Of a DNA stretch of 5,180 bases, positions 1 to 5,021 are shown piece after piece. The stretch is taken from positions 1 to 5,180 of the forward strand of contig DAOTYI010000050.1 in the NCBI GenBank assembly GCA_034434895.1, written 5' to 3'. Origin of the DNA: DAOTXL01 sp034434895. Lineage in GTDB: Bacteria > Chloroflexota > Anaerolineae > JAAYZQ01. Position 1 is the first letter of the stretch; each line of letters opens with the position of its first letter. Below the pieces are notes generated by a model. It saw only the letters and a list, made by a program, of their open reading frames with translations. It did not search any database and was not told the DNA's origin. The translations under genes were made by a program, and so were the position numbers.

Positions 1-37
1 CGTGGGCGACGGCCGCAATCTGGACCTCGGTGCCGGT
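1..37. repeat. Left copy of a 37-base terminal direct repeat
   Basis: These 37 bases are identical to 5144-5180, read directly on the same strand. Exact identity at both ends of a contig is the usual mark of a circular molecule, or of a contig closed by k-mer overlap. Merging the copies keeps the minus-strand reading frame open across the join, which supports real adjacency over a second, unrelated copy. The unit length becomes 5143 bases. Confidence 0.93.
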
Positions 38-340
38 CAACTGTGAGGCGATCTGAACCTCAGCCCCTTTGCGGACCAGGGTGAGATAGTTCTCTCTGGC
101 CAGGTTGCAGGCGTCTATCAGGTCCTGTTTGAGCGCCTGCTGCTGTTGCAATTCCGCCTGCAGGCGACCGATCTCCGCCTGCAAAGCGGCAATCTGCTCC
201 AAAGTTGCGCCGTCCTGCCCATAGGCCAACAACTCCTCCCCCCTGAGCAGGGTCAACGACCGGTCGGCGATCTCGGCCTGAGCTGCCGTCCGGTCGGCTT
301 CCAATCGGGCGATGAGGCGATCCAGCCGGGCAGCCCCCAT
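1..340 (-). CDS. Wzz/GumC-like chain-length determinant, internal coiled-coil part (5' truncated; continues at 5180)
   Basis: Reading the minus strand leftward from about 340 gives a coiled-coil stretch with many Leu, Gln, Glu and Ala residues (for example LEQIAALQAEIGRLQAEL). It is followed by ENYLTLVRKGAEVQIA, the segment that precedes the second membrane helix in Wzz/GumC/GNVR-type polysaccharide co-polymerases. Through the terminal repeat the frame runs directly into the C-terminal membrane segment at 5022-5180. An in-frame ATG at 340 would give 153 residues in total, but it is probably internal: family members have an N-terminal membrane helix and a long periplasmic domain, both missing here. 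Upstream of about 340 the frame stays open only as the antisense shadow of the hydrolase. The gene is therefore treated as broken at its 5' side. In the family, these inner-membrane proteins set the length of exported polysaccharide or take part in its export. The family call is moderate because only the C-terminal part is available. Confidence 0.7.
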   Translation of the reverse strand, partial: MGAARLDRLIARLEADRTAAQAEIADRSLTLLRGEELLAYGQDGATLEQIAALQAEIGRLQAELQQQQALKQDLIDACNLARENYLTLVRKGAEVQIASQLTGTEVQIAAVAH

Positions 341-345
341 CGAGA
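326..345. other. Head-to-head junction of two 5'-truncated genes
   Basis: To the left, the minus strand reads a convincing coiled coil (AARLDRLIARLEADR) up to about 330-335. To the right, the plus strand reads convincing TAP-type hydrolase sequence (IENEPV, then SDLPTLIMAGEYDP) from about 339. Both genes lack their N-terminal halves, and there is no intergenic DNA, promoter or ribosome binding site between them. This is the pattern of a breakpoint joining two unrelated internal sites. The exact base cannot be fixed without an intact relative. Confidence 0.7.
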
Positions 346-1034
346 ACGAACCGGTACGCAGCGACCTGCCGACGCTGATCATGGCCGGCGAATACGATCC
401 CATCACCCCGCCCGACTGGGGGCGACATGCCGCAGAAACGCTCAAGAACAGCTTTTTCTTCGAGTATCCGGGGATGGGGCATGGCACCAGCCTCGGCGGC
501 GGCTGCCCGACCGAGATGATGATCGCCTTCCTGGAAGACCCAACCAGGGCGCCCGACGACACCTGCATCGGGGAGATGGGGGGGCCGCAGTGGGCTGTGC
601 CGGCGGAAGGAGCAGAAGCCATCGTCCTGGAACCGTTCACCAATACACAGATGGGCATCCAGGGCGTTGTGCCGGCCGGCTGGACCGAAACCAGCCTCGG
701 CGTCTATGCCCGGCGCAGTTCGGGGCTGGACGCAGCGGTGATCATCGCCCAGGCCGCGCCGATGAGCGCCGACAGCCTTCTGGGGCTGTTGGTCGGGCAA
801 TTGGGGCTGAAGGCGCCGCCGGCCAGTGTCGGCGAGCGCCAGGCCAATGGCCTTACCTGGACCCTCTATGCCGTCGAGGTGCAGGGGCTTTCGATAGATT
901 TCGCCCTGGCGGAAAGCGGGAAACTGGGGCTGATCGTGCTGCTGCAAAGCACCGCCGAGGAACACGATGCCCTGTACCAGGCTGTCTTTCTGCCGGTGAT
1001 TGATGCGCTAAAGCCGATCGCCGGGCCGGGATAG
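336..1034 (+). pseudogene. Alpha/beta hydrolase, TAP-like C-terminal part (5' truncated)
   Basis: About 232 residues of a secreted-type alpha/beta hydrolase related to tripeptidyl aminopeptidases are present. The segment SDLPTLIMAGEYDPITPP carries the catalytic Asp and matches the TAP C-terminal domain. PGMGHG carries the catalytic His, and a CPTEMMIAFLEDP...DDTC segment follows, as is typical. The nucleophile Ser (GxSxG) and the whole N-terminal half are absent, so this piece cannot be active by itself. An ATG at 312 falls in the antisense of the neighbouring coiled-coil gene and is not a credible start. After the TAP region there are about 150 more residues (for example WTLYAVEVQGLSIDFALAESG) that look like a separate accessory domain. 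The stop is TAG at 1032-1034. The truncation probably reflects the junction near 340 and not natural decay, since the frame downstream is intact. The substrate is unknown. Confidence 0.75.
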
Positions 1035-1037
1035 GAG

Positions 1038-1050
1038 CCCGACCTTCGGG
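1038..1050 (+). other. Short hairpin after the hydrolase stop
   Basis: CCCGA, a 3-base loop and TCGGG form a 5-bp stem four bases after the hydrolase stop codon. It is followed by TATATA and not by a T-run, so it is at best a weak terminator or an RNA structure at the 3' end of the hydrolase message. It could be chance. Confidence 0.2.
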
Positions 1051-1076
1051 TATATACCTGCAATTGCAAATAAATT
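1051..1076 (+). promoter_or_regulatory. Possible operator or autoregulatory site upstream of the Fur-family gene
   Basis: This AT-rich patch sits 23-48 bases before the Fur-family start codon. It contains the palindrome TGCAATTGCA at 1059-1068, with partly matching flanks, and one full TTGCAA hexamer at 1064-1069. The same hexamer forms both halves of the strong operator at 1625-1652. The arrangement differs: here two hexamer-like units abut, whereas there they are separated by 4 bases. The affinity may therefore be lower, or the site may be fortuitous. TATATA at 1051-1056 could serve as a -10 element, but no convincing -35 is seen. Autoregulation is common in the Fur family. Confidence 0.4.
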
Positions 1077-1098
1077 CGACAACCGGGAAGGCAAGAGG

Positions 1099-1533
1099 AT
1101 GGCCTGCGAACAGATCTTTCTCCAACAACTGCGCAAGCGAGGGTTCCGATTGACCCCGCAACGGGAGATCATCCTGTCGGTCTTGCACGAGATCGAGGGG
1201 TGGGCAACCGCCGACGAGATCTACAGACAGGTACAAAATGTCAGCGGTTCCGTGGATGTCTCGACCGTGTACCGCACCCTGGACCTGCTTCAGGAACTCG
1301 GCCTGGTTGCGTGTGTGGATGCCGGCGATGACCAACGGCGCTACCAACTCCTTGGCATCCACGGCCCCCACCTGCACCTGGTCTGCCAGGCCTGCGGCCA
1401 GGTCATCGGCGCCGACCTGGAGAGCGCCCAGGCCTTCGCCCAACGCCTGCAAGCCGACTATGGCTTCCGGGCAGCCCTTGAACACCTCTCTGTGCCAGGG
1501 CTGTGCCCGACCTGCGCCGCCGGCGACAGATAG
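1099..1533 (+). CDS. Fur-family metal-dependent transcriptional regulator, possibly nickel-responsive (Nur-like)
   Basis: This is a complete Fur-family repressor of 144 residues, the usual length. The N-terminal winged helix (about 10-85) shows RLTPQREIILSVL (17-29) and the recognition-helix signature DVSTVYRTLDLLQELGLV (53-70). The dimerisation and metal-binding domain has HLHLVCQACG (91-100) and GLCPTC (134-139). The two CxxC pairs (C96/C99, C136/C139) are the structural zinc site known in many Fur proteins. His88, His91, His93 and His129 are candidate sensing ligands. The ATG at 1099 is preceded by GGGAAGG at 1085-1091 with a 7-base spacer, which decides the start. Which metal it senses cannot be read from the protein alone. 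The Nur-like operator in front of the next operon and the CooT gene in it favour nickel, with Zur- or PerR-like roles as alternatives. The family call is very secure; the nickel assignment is inference. Confidence 0.95.
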   Translation: MACEQIFLQQLRKRGFRLTPQREIILSVLHEIEGWATADEIYRQVQNVSGSVDVSTVYRTLDLLQELGLVACVDAGDDQRRYQLLGIHGPHLHLVCQACGQVIGADLESAQAFAQRLQADYGFRAALEHLSVPGLCPTCAAGDR

Positions 1534-1597
1534 CCCCTCTGCCTGTTCCTCCCAACCTTCATCCCACCACGTCACTTGATCCGGCCACCCTCCCGAT

Positions 1598-1626
1598 TTG
1601 CCAGGACACCCTTGTTGTGCTATACT
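1598..1626 (+). promoter_or_regulatory. Sigma70-type promoter of the methyltransferase-FmdE-CooT operon
   Basis: TTGCCA at 1598-1603 (one mismatch to TTGACA) and TATACT at 1621-1626 (one mismatch to TATAAT) are separated by exactly 17 bases. TG at 1618-1619 adds an extended -10 motif. Transcription would start near 1632-1634, inside the inverted repeat at 1625-1652. The AT-rich -10 stands out in a GC-rich region. It is the best promoter match I see in the window. Confidence 0.8.
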
Positions 1627-1652
1627 CTTATTGCAACCAGTTGCAATAAGAG
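1625..1652 (+). promoter_or_regulatory. Perfect inverted-repeat operator, Nur-box-like (TTGCAA-N4-TTGCAA)
   Basis: The arms CTCTTATTGCAAC (1625-1637) and GTTGCAATAAGAG (1640-1652) are perfect reverse complements, 13 bp each, around a CA centre. The core reads TTGCAA-N4-TTGCAA. From established knowledge, the nickel-responsive Fur-family protein Nur of Streptomyces binds TTGCAA-N5-TTGCAA, so sequence and geometry differ by only one spacer base. The repeat overlaps the end of the -10 element and the expected start site, so a bound repressor would block transcription. The gene just upstream encodes a Fur-family protein, the obvious candidate binder. A transcription terminator is unlikely: the stem is AT-rich, has no T-run after it and lies on top of a promoter. 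Confidence 0.85.
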
Positions 1653-1657
1653 GCGGC

Positions 1658-1673
1658 TCGGAGGGGAGTCCGA
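1658..1673 (+). other. Small hairpin in the operon 5' leader
   Basis: TCGGA (1658-1662) and TCCGA (1669-1673) can pair around a 6-base purine loop in the leader between the operator and the methyltransferase ribosome binding site. The stem has only 5 bp and no known riboswitch architecture is visible, so it may be chance. Confidence 0.15.
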
Positions 1674-1694
1674 CGCGACAAGGGAAGGGGGCAG

Positions 1695-2525
1695 ATGACG
1701 AACCTGGGTTCGGGAGTGGCCTTGCGCCGGTGGCAGGAGCAGGTGATCGCCTGCCGCGAAGCACGGTGGGAAAAGGAAGAGGAGGCCTGGCAACGCGCGG
1801 CGGGATGGTACCAGGACTGGGTACAGCACAACGACTATGTGGACCTTGTCCTGCCGCGCCTGCTGTCGGTTGTTGGCCCCAAGGCGCGGGTGCTGGAGGT
1901 TGGCCCCGGCAGTGGCGCCTTCACCCTGCCGCTGGCCCGCGTCGTGCGAGAGGTCGTCGCCGTGGAGCCCTCGGCACCCATGCGCGCCGTGCTGGTCCGC
2001 AACCTGTCCCACGCCGGTATTTCCAACGTCTGCCTCATCCCCCAGCCGATAGAAGAGGCGGTGACCACCCTGGCCGGGCCGTTCGACCTGGCATTGGCCT
2101 CCTATTCCCTCTATAACGTGGAAGCGATCGATCTGGTGATCCGAAACCTGGTGCACCTTTCCGGGCATGTCGTCGCCCTGATGGGCACCGGCGAGCCGCG
2201 GGAGTGGGAGCAGGAGCTATACCGCCGCTTCCGGGGTCGGGATCGGGTCGCCCCGCCCCAGATGCAGTACTTTTACCCGCTGCTGTTGGAGATGGGCATC
2301 TATGCCGACGTGGAGGTCTTTTGGACCAGTTACAATTATGTCTACGACTCGGAAGAGGCATTGGTCGAATGGTGGCGGCGCTATTTCCACCTGTCCGAAG
2401 CCGGGTGTTCGGACCTGAGGGCGGCCCTGTTGCCTCTGATCGAACGGCGGGATGGACAGATCGGCATCTATCAACGCAGCCGCACCGCCTTGGTGTGGAT
2501 CGAGCGGGGGCGCAACATCGGATAG
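1695..2525 (+). CDS. Class I SAM-dependent methyltransferase, first gene of the operon
   Basis: The protein has 276 residues with a Rossmann-type methyltransferase core. Motif I is VLEVGPGSGAFT (66-77). The end of strand beta2 is VVAVEPS, with the ribose-binding acid at Glu91. NVCLIPQPIEEA (111-122) matches the motif III region, and FDLALASYSLYNV (130-142) matches motif IV. The first 50 residues are helical, charged and Trp-rich, and the C-terminal third (about 170-276) is rich in Tyr and Trp; either could form the substrate pocket. No signal peptide or membrane segment is seen, so it should be cytoplasmic. The start is supported by the purine-rich GGGAAGGGGG just upstream. The FmdE-like gene begins 10 bases after its stop. 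The substrate is unknown: neither a nicotianamine-synthase nor a corrinoid methyltransferase pattern was recognised. Its position behind a Nur-like operator suggests a metal-related small molecule or cofactor as target, which is inference. Confidence 0.9.
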   Translation: MTNLGSGVALRRWQEQVIACREARWEKEEEAWQRAAGWYQDWVQHNDYVDLVLPRLLSVVGPKARVLEVGPGSGAFTLPLARVVREVVAVEPSAPMRAVLVRNLSHAGISNVCLIPQPIEEAVTTLAGPFDLALASYSLYNVEAIDLVIRNLVHLSGHVVALMGTGEPREWEQELYRRFRGRDRVAPPQMQYFYPLLLEMGIYADVEVFWTSYNYVYDSEEALVEWWRRYFHLSEAGCSDLRAALLPLIERRDGQIGIYQRSRTALVWIERGRNIG

Positions 2526-2535
2526 GGGAAATACC

Positions 2536-3495
2536 ATGCTGAGCAGGGAGGCCATCTTTCATCAGATCGACGCCGACCGGGTGGAACCGATCCAGCAACA
2601 GATCGAAGTAGAGTATGACAACGCCCTGCAGGTACCGGTGAGCTTCCGGCGTGCCGGCCGGCGCTACGAGATCACAGAGGTAATCGCAGCGTTCCACGAG
2701 TCGGCCGAGGACCCCTCGGCCCTCTACCTGGTGCGCACCGGGGAGGCGGTCTATGCCCTCTATCTGGATCCGATCCGGCAGGAAAGCCCCTCTGTGTGGC
2801 GCTGTCAGTGGGTGCTCCACTTCCAGGTAGAGGAGGAGGAAGAGGAGAGGGAAGCGATGCTCGTTGACTGGAAGCTCAAACAGGTGGCCGATTTCCACGG
2901 CCATCTCTGCCCGGACCTGGCCATCGGCTACCGGGCCAGCCGGTACGCCCTCGACACCCTGGCGGTGGAGAGGCTGTGGGGGGAGGAACTGCGCGCCATC
3001 GTCGAGAACACCACCTCGGCGGTGGATGCCGTGCAACAAGTGACCGGTTGCACCGTGGCCAATCGGCGGCTGCACCTGCACGACCACGGCCGGCACATCT
3101 ATATCTTTGCCTGTGGGGAGGGGCCTGGCCTCCGGCTGGCCCTCAAACCGGGGGTGCTGCCCGCCGATCCCGAGTTTCTGGCCCTGGAGCAGGCCATCCA
3201 GAGCAGGCAGGCGACTCTGGCACAAACGGCCCGCTATCAGACCCTGCTGGACCGACGCATCGCCACCCTGCTCCAACTGGCGCCGGAAGCCCTCTTTGAG
3301 GTGACGCGCATAACCGTCGAGTGGCCGGAGGTCTCCTTTACCTCAGCCCTCATCCCCTGCGATGCCTGTGGCGAGCTGGTCGTCGAGACCCACCTGATAG
3401 CCGACGGGGAAAGGCGGCTCTGTCGGCCATGTAGCGAGGGGGAAAAGGGGGACCGCCCCCCTGCCTTTCTTGCAGAACCACCTTGCCCACGGTAG
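2536..3495 (+). CDS. FmdE-domain protein with an extra N-terminal domain and C-terminal zinc finger
   Basis: The protein has 319 residues from the ATG at 2536, which follows AGGGGA with suitable spacing. Residues 1-98 form a compact alpha/beta region (FRRAGRRYEITEVIAAF, later WVLHF) reminiscent of small DUF6504-like domains. An acidic linker (six Glu, 99-104) follows. The FmdE domain spans about 112-260: FHGHLCPDLAIGY (120-132), EN..S.VDAVQQVTGCT (157-173) and D183-H-G-R. The C-terminal treble-clef-type finger is CDACGE (275-280) plus CRPC (296-299). FmdE proteins were named from a formylmethanofuran dehydrogenase operon, but bacterial members are widespread and their biochemistry is unsettled; the FHGH and GC motifs suggest metal binding. 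The usual Cys of the EN..C.VDA motif is Ser161 here, and the normal GK.N after GCT is changed. An internal ATG at 2857 (Met108) has its own purine-rich ribosome-binding-like sequence. The next gene starts 6 bases downstream. Confidence 0.88.
   Translation: MLSREAIFHQIDADRVEPIQQQIEVEYDNALQVPVSFRRAGRRYEITEVIAAFHESAEDPSALYLVRTGEAVYALYLDPIRQESPSVWRCQWVLHFQVEEEEEEREAMLVDWKLKQVADFHGHLCPDLAIGYRASRYALDTLAVERLWGEELRAIVENTTSAVDAVQQVTGCTVANRRLHLHDHGRHIYIFACGEGPGLRLALKPGVLPADPEFLALEQAIQSRQATLAQTARYQTLLDRRIATLLQLAPEALFEVTRITVEWPEVSFTSALIPCDACGELVVETHLIADGERRLCRPCSEGEKGDRPPAFLAEPPCPR
2831..2859 (+). promoter_or_regulatory. Possible internal ribosome binding site and start inside the FmdE-like gene
   Basis: The codons for the poly-Glu linker contain AGGAGG (2831-2836) and GGAGAGG (2844-2850). 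The latter lies 6 bases before an in-frame ATG at 2857, with the ideal placement of a Shine-Dalgarno sequence. Starting there would give a stand-alone FmdE protein of 212 residues beginning MLVDWKLKQVADFHGH, which is how single-domain FmdE proteins normally begin. Two products (319 and 212 residues) could be made from one gene, or this may be the relic of two ancestral genes fused by loss of a stop codon. Confidence 0.4.
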
Positions 3496-3501
3496 CAACC
3501 C

Positions 3502-4542
3502 ATGAGACAGCGATTTCTGATCACCGGCGGCGCGGGCTTTTTGGGGATCAACCTGATCCGCTTTCTGGTCAGGCAGGGCCACGCCGTAACCTCTCTTGAT
3601 ATTGCCGATTTCCCTTATGCCGACGTCGTGGACAGGATCCAGGTTCTCCAGGGCGACATTCGGGACCCGAACGCCGTTGAGCGGGCGCTGGAAGAGGTAG
3701 AGATCGTGGTCCATGCTGCCGCCGCTTTGCCCCTGTACCCCCGTCAGGAGATCTATGCCACCAATATAGACGGAACGCGAACGGTGCTCGAAGCGGCCTA
3801 TCGGCGTGGGGTCCGGCGACTGATCTACATCTCCAGCACGGCCGTCTATGGCATCCCCGATCACCATCCACTTCTGGAAGACGATCCGCTGAGCGGGGTA
3901 GGCTCTTACGGCGAGAGCAAGGTCGAGGCCGAAAAGATCTGCCATGAATATCGCCGCCGGGGCCTGTGCATTCCGATCCTGCGCCCCAAGTCGTTCGTTG
4001 GGCCGGAGCGGCTTGGAGTGTTCGCCCTGTTGTACGAGTGGGCCAGCGAGGGCAGGCACTTTCCCATCCTCGGCAGTGGCCGCAACCGTTATCAACTCCT
4101 GGATGTCGAGGACCTCTGTCAGGCAGTGGTCCTGGCCGCCAACGGGCCTGAGGAAAAGGTCAACGACGTTTTCAACATTGGCGCCACCCAGTTCACCACC
4201 GTGCGCGAGGAGTTCCAGGCCGTTCTGGACGAGGCCGGGTATGGCCGGCGTGTGATCCCCCTTCCTGCCTCGCCGGCACGGGCGATGCTCCGCCTTCTGG
4301 AGCGCCTGCACCTGTCCCCTCTGTACCAATGGACCTACGACACGATCGTCACCGATTCGTTCGTGTCGGTAGAGAAGGCCAGGCGGCTGTTGGGGTTCCA
4401 GCCGCAATACTCCAACCGGGATGCGCTCCTGAGGAACTATCGCTGGTACCTGGAAAACAGGGCAACCCTGGGCGCTGACGGCATCACCCACCGGGTGGCA
4501 TGGAATCAGGGGTTGCTGCGGCTGGCCAAACTGTTCTTTTGA
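3502..4542 (+). CDS. NAD-dependent epimerase/dehydratase (extended SDR)
   Basis: The protein has 346 residues, typical of extended short-chain dehydrogenases that act on nucleotide sugars. The N-terminal cofactor motif is GGAGFLG (9-15). Asp33 at the end of strand beta2 favours NAD over NADP. GDIRD (51-55) and HAAA (71-74) follow. The catalytic residues are the SST segment (111-113), Tyr136 and Lys140 (YGESK). RPKSFVGPERLG (about 161-172) and DVEDLCQAVVLA match the substrate-side and C-terminal conserved regions. It should be cytoplasmic; the hydrophobic tail ends LLRLAKLFF. No convincing Shine-Dalgarno precedes the ATG and only 6 bases separate it from the FmdE-like stop, so translation is probably coupled. 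Specific activity (UDP-hexose, GDP-sugar or a non-sugar substrate) cannot be assigned. Its presence between FmdE- and CooT-type genes in a probably metal-controlled operon is unexpected. Confidence 0.9.
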   Translation: MRQRFLITGGAGFLGINLIRFLVRQGHAVTSLDIADFPYADVVDRIQVLQGDIRDPNAVERALEEVEIVVHAAAALPLYPRQEIYATNIDGTRTVLEAAYRRGVRRLIYISSTAVYGIPDHHPLLEDDPLSGVGSYGESKVEAEKICHEYRRRGLCIPILRPKSFVGPERLGVFALLYEWASEGRHFPILGSGRNRYQLLDVEDLCQAVVLAANGPEEKVNDVFNIGATQFTTVREEFQAVLDEAGYGRRVIPLPASPARAMLRLLERLHLSPLYQWTYDTIVTDSFVSVEKARRLLGFQPQYSNRDALLRNYRWYLENRATLGADGITHRVAWNQGLLRLAKLFF

Positions 4543-4560
4543 ACCAACGGGAGTTTACCG

Positions 4561-4761
4561 ATGTGCCAGGCAACGGTCTATCTGGACGGTGATAAGGTGA
4601 TGGAAGAAGTGATCTGGCTGGAACCCACACCCGATGGGTTTCTGTTGAGGTCCCTGTTCGAGGAACCCCGCGAGATTCGGGGCAAACTGGAGGGCATTGA
4701 CCTGCTCAAACATCGGGTCTTGCTCACGTCAAAAACTCACGGCCAAAAGGAGGAGCCATGA
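4561..4761 (+). CDS. CooT-family nickel-binding protein
   Basis: A 66-residue protein matching the CooT family over its full length. It starts MCQATVYLDG, has a central EVIWLEPTPDGFLLRSLF, and ends in the family-typical GKLEGIDLLKHRVLL with a short polar tail. In the family, the Cys right after the initiator Met (Cys2, present here) is the conserved ligand by which the CooT dimer of Rhodospirillum rubrum binds nickel. That protein was first found with the nickel CO dehydrogenase maturation genes, but relatives occur in organisms without that enzyme. GGGAG at 4549-4553, 7 bases before the ATG, supports the start. Its TGA overlaps the ATG of the next gene as ATGA (4758-4761), so the two products are probably made together. 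It is the strongest protein-level reason for calling the operon nickel-related. Confidence 0.9.
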   Translation: MCQATVYLDGDKVMEEVIWLEPTPDGFLLRSLFEEPREIRGKLEGIDLLKHRVLLTSKTHGQKEEP

Positions 4762-4994
4762 ACGACATGGAGAAGCTGCGCGCTCTGCTGCCCCACTGGA
4801 TCGAACACAATCAGGAGCACGCCGGGGAGTTTGACGCCTGGGCCGAAAAGGCCATCGCCGCCGGCCACGAGACGGCTGCGCATCAGATGCGCCATGCTGC
4901 CGAGGCGATGCACCAGGCGACCGGGGCGTTGCAAGCGGCCCTGGCAGAGTTGGGCGGGGCCATCGCCCTGGACCACCCCATCCATACCCACTGA
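4758..4994 (+). CDS. Small histidine-rich helical protein, likely metal-binding partner of CooT
   Basis: The protein has 78 residues, probably all helical, with no membrane segment or Cys. It carries ten His. His13, His17 and His21 lie in the helix LPHWIEHNQEHAGEFDAWA at i/i+4 spacing, where they would line one face. His37, 42, 46 and 52 follow, and the tail ends HPIHTH (73-78). I recall short proteins with the HWIEHNxEHA motif next to CooT in other anaerobes (an uncharacterised DUF-type family), from memory only. Composition and linkage suggest nickel storage or delivery. The start at 4758 is backed by an excellent AAGGAGG (4747-4753) four bases upstream, located inside the CooT gene, and by the 4-base overlap with its stop. 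An alternative Met at residue 4 is less well placed. It is the last gene of the operon. Confidence 0.85.
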   Translation: MNDMEKLRALLPHWIEHNQEHAGEFDAWAEKAIAAGHETAAHQMRHAAEAMHQATGALQAALAELGGAIALDHPIHTH

Positions 4995-5021
4995 CTTGTG
5001 CTCGCGGTGGCCCTCCTCGCC

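Noticed and set aside
312..314. ATG as a genuine start for the hydrolase
   Set aside because: It lies in the antisense of the coiled-coil gene, has no credible ribosome binding site, and would give an enzyme without its nucleophile Ser and N-terminal half.
60..965. Long minus-strand open frame of 301 codons
   Set aside because: It is antisense to the hydrolase and in a different frame from the Wzz-like gene. Its translation is rich in Gly, Arg, Pro and Gln with no recognisable motif, as expected of shadow frames in GC-rich DNA.
1534..1597. Search for a terminator or small RNA between the Fur-family stop and the operon promoter
   Set aside because: The stretch is pyrimidine-rich without a stable hairpin or T-run; nothing could be supported.
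1625..1652. The inverted repeat as a rho-independent terminator of the Fur-family gene
   Set aside because: The stem is AT-rich, there is no T-run after it, and it overlaps a near-consensus promoter, so an operator is the better reading.
853..1764. Minus-strand open frame of 303 codons across the Fur-family gene
   Set aside because: It crosses the promoter and operator and a complete Fur-family gene on the other strand, and shows no domain.
2452..2454. Upstream ATG as the start of the FmdE-like protein
   Set aside because: It is buried in the methyltransferase gene and would add 28 residues of out-of-frame methyltransferase sequence. The ATG at 2536 has a good AGGGGA and normal operon spacing.
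2035..3276. Minus-strand open frame of 413 codons opposite the methyltransferase and FmdE genes
   Set aside because: Low-complexity Arg/Pro/Gly-rich translation, no motif and no ribosome binding site, and fully covered by two well-supported plus-strand genes.
3343..4491. Minus-strand open frame of 382 codons opposite the epimerase
   Set aside because: The epimerase on the plus strand has all its catalytic motifs; this frame is its antisense shadow.
4995..5021. Shared terminator between the converging operon and Wzz-like gene
   Set aside because: Only 27 bases separate the stops and no hairpin with a T-run is visible on either strand.
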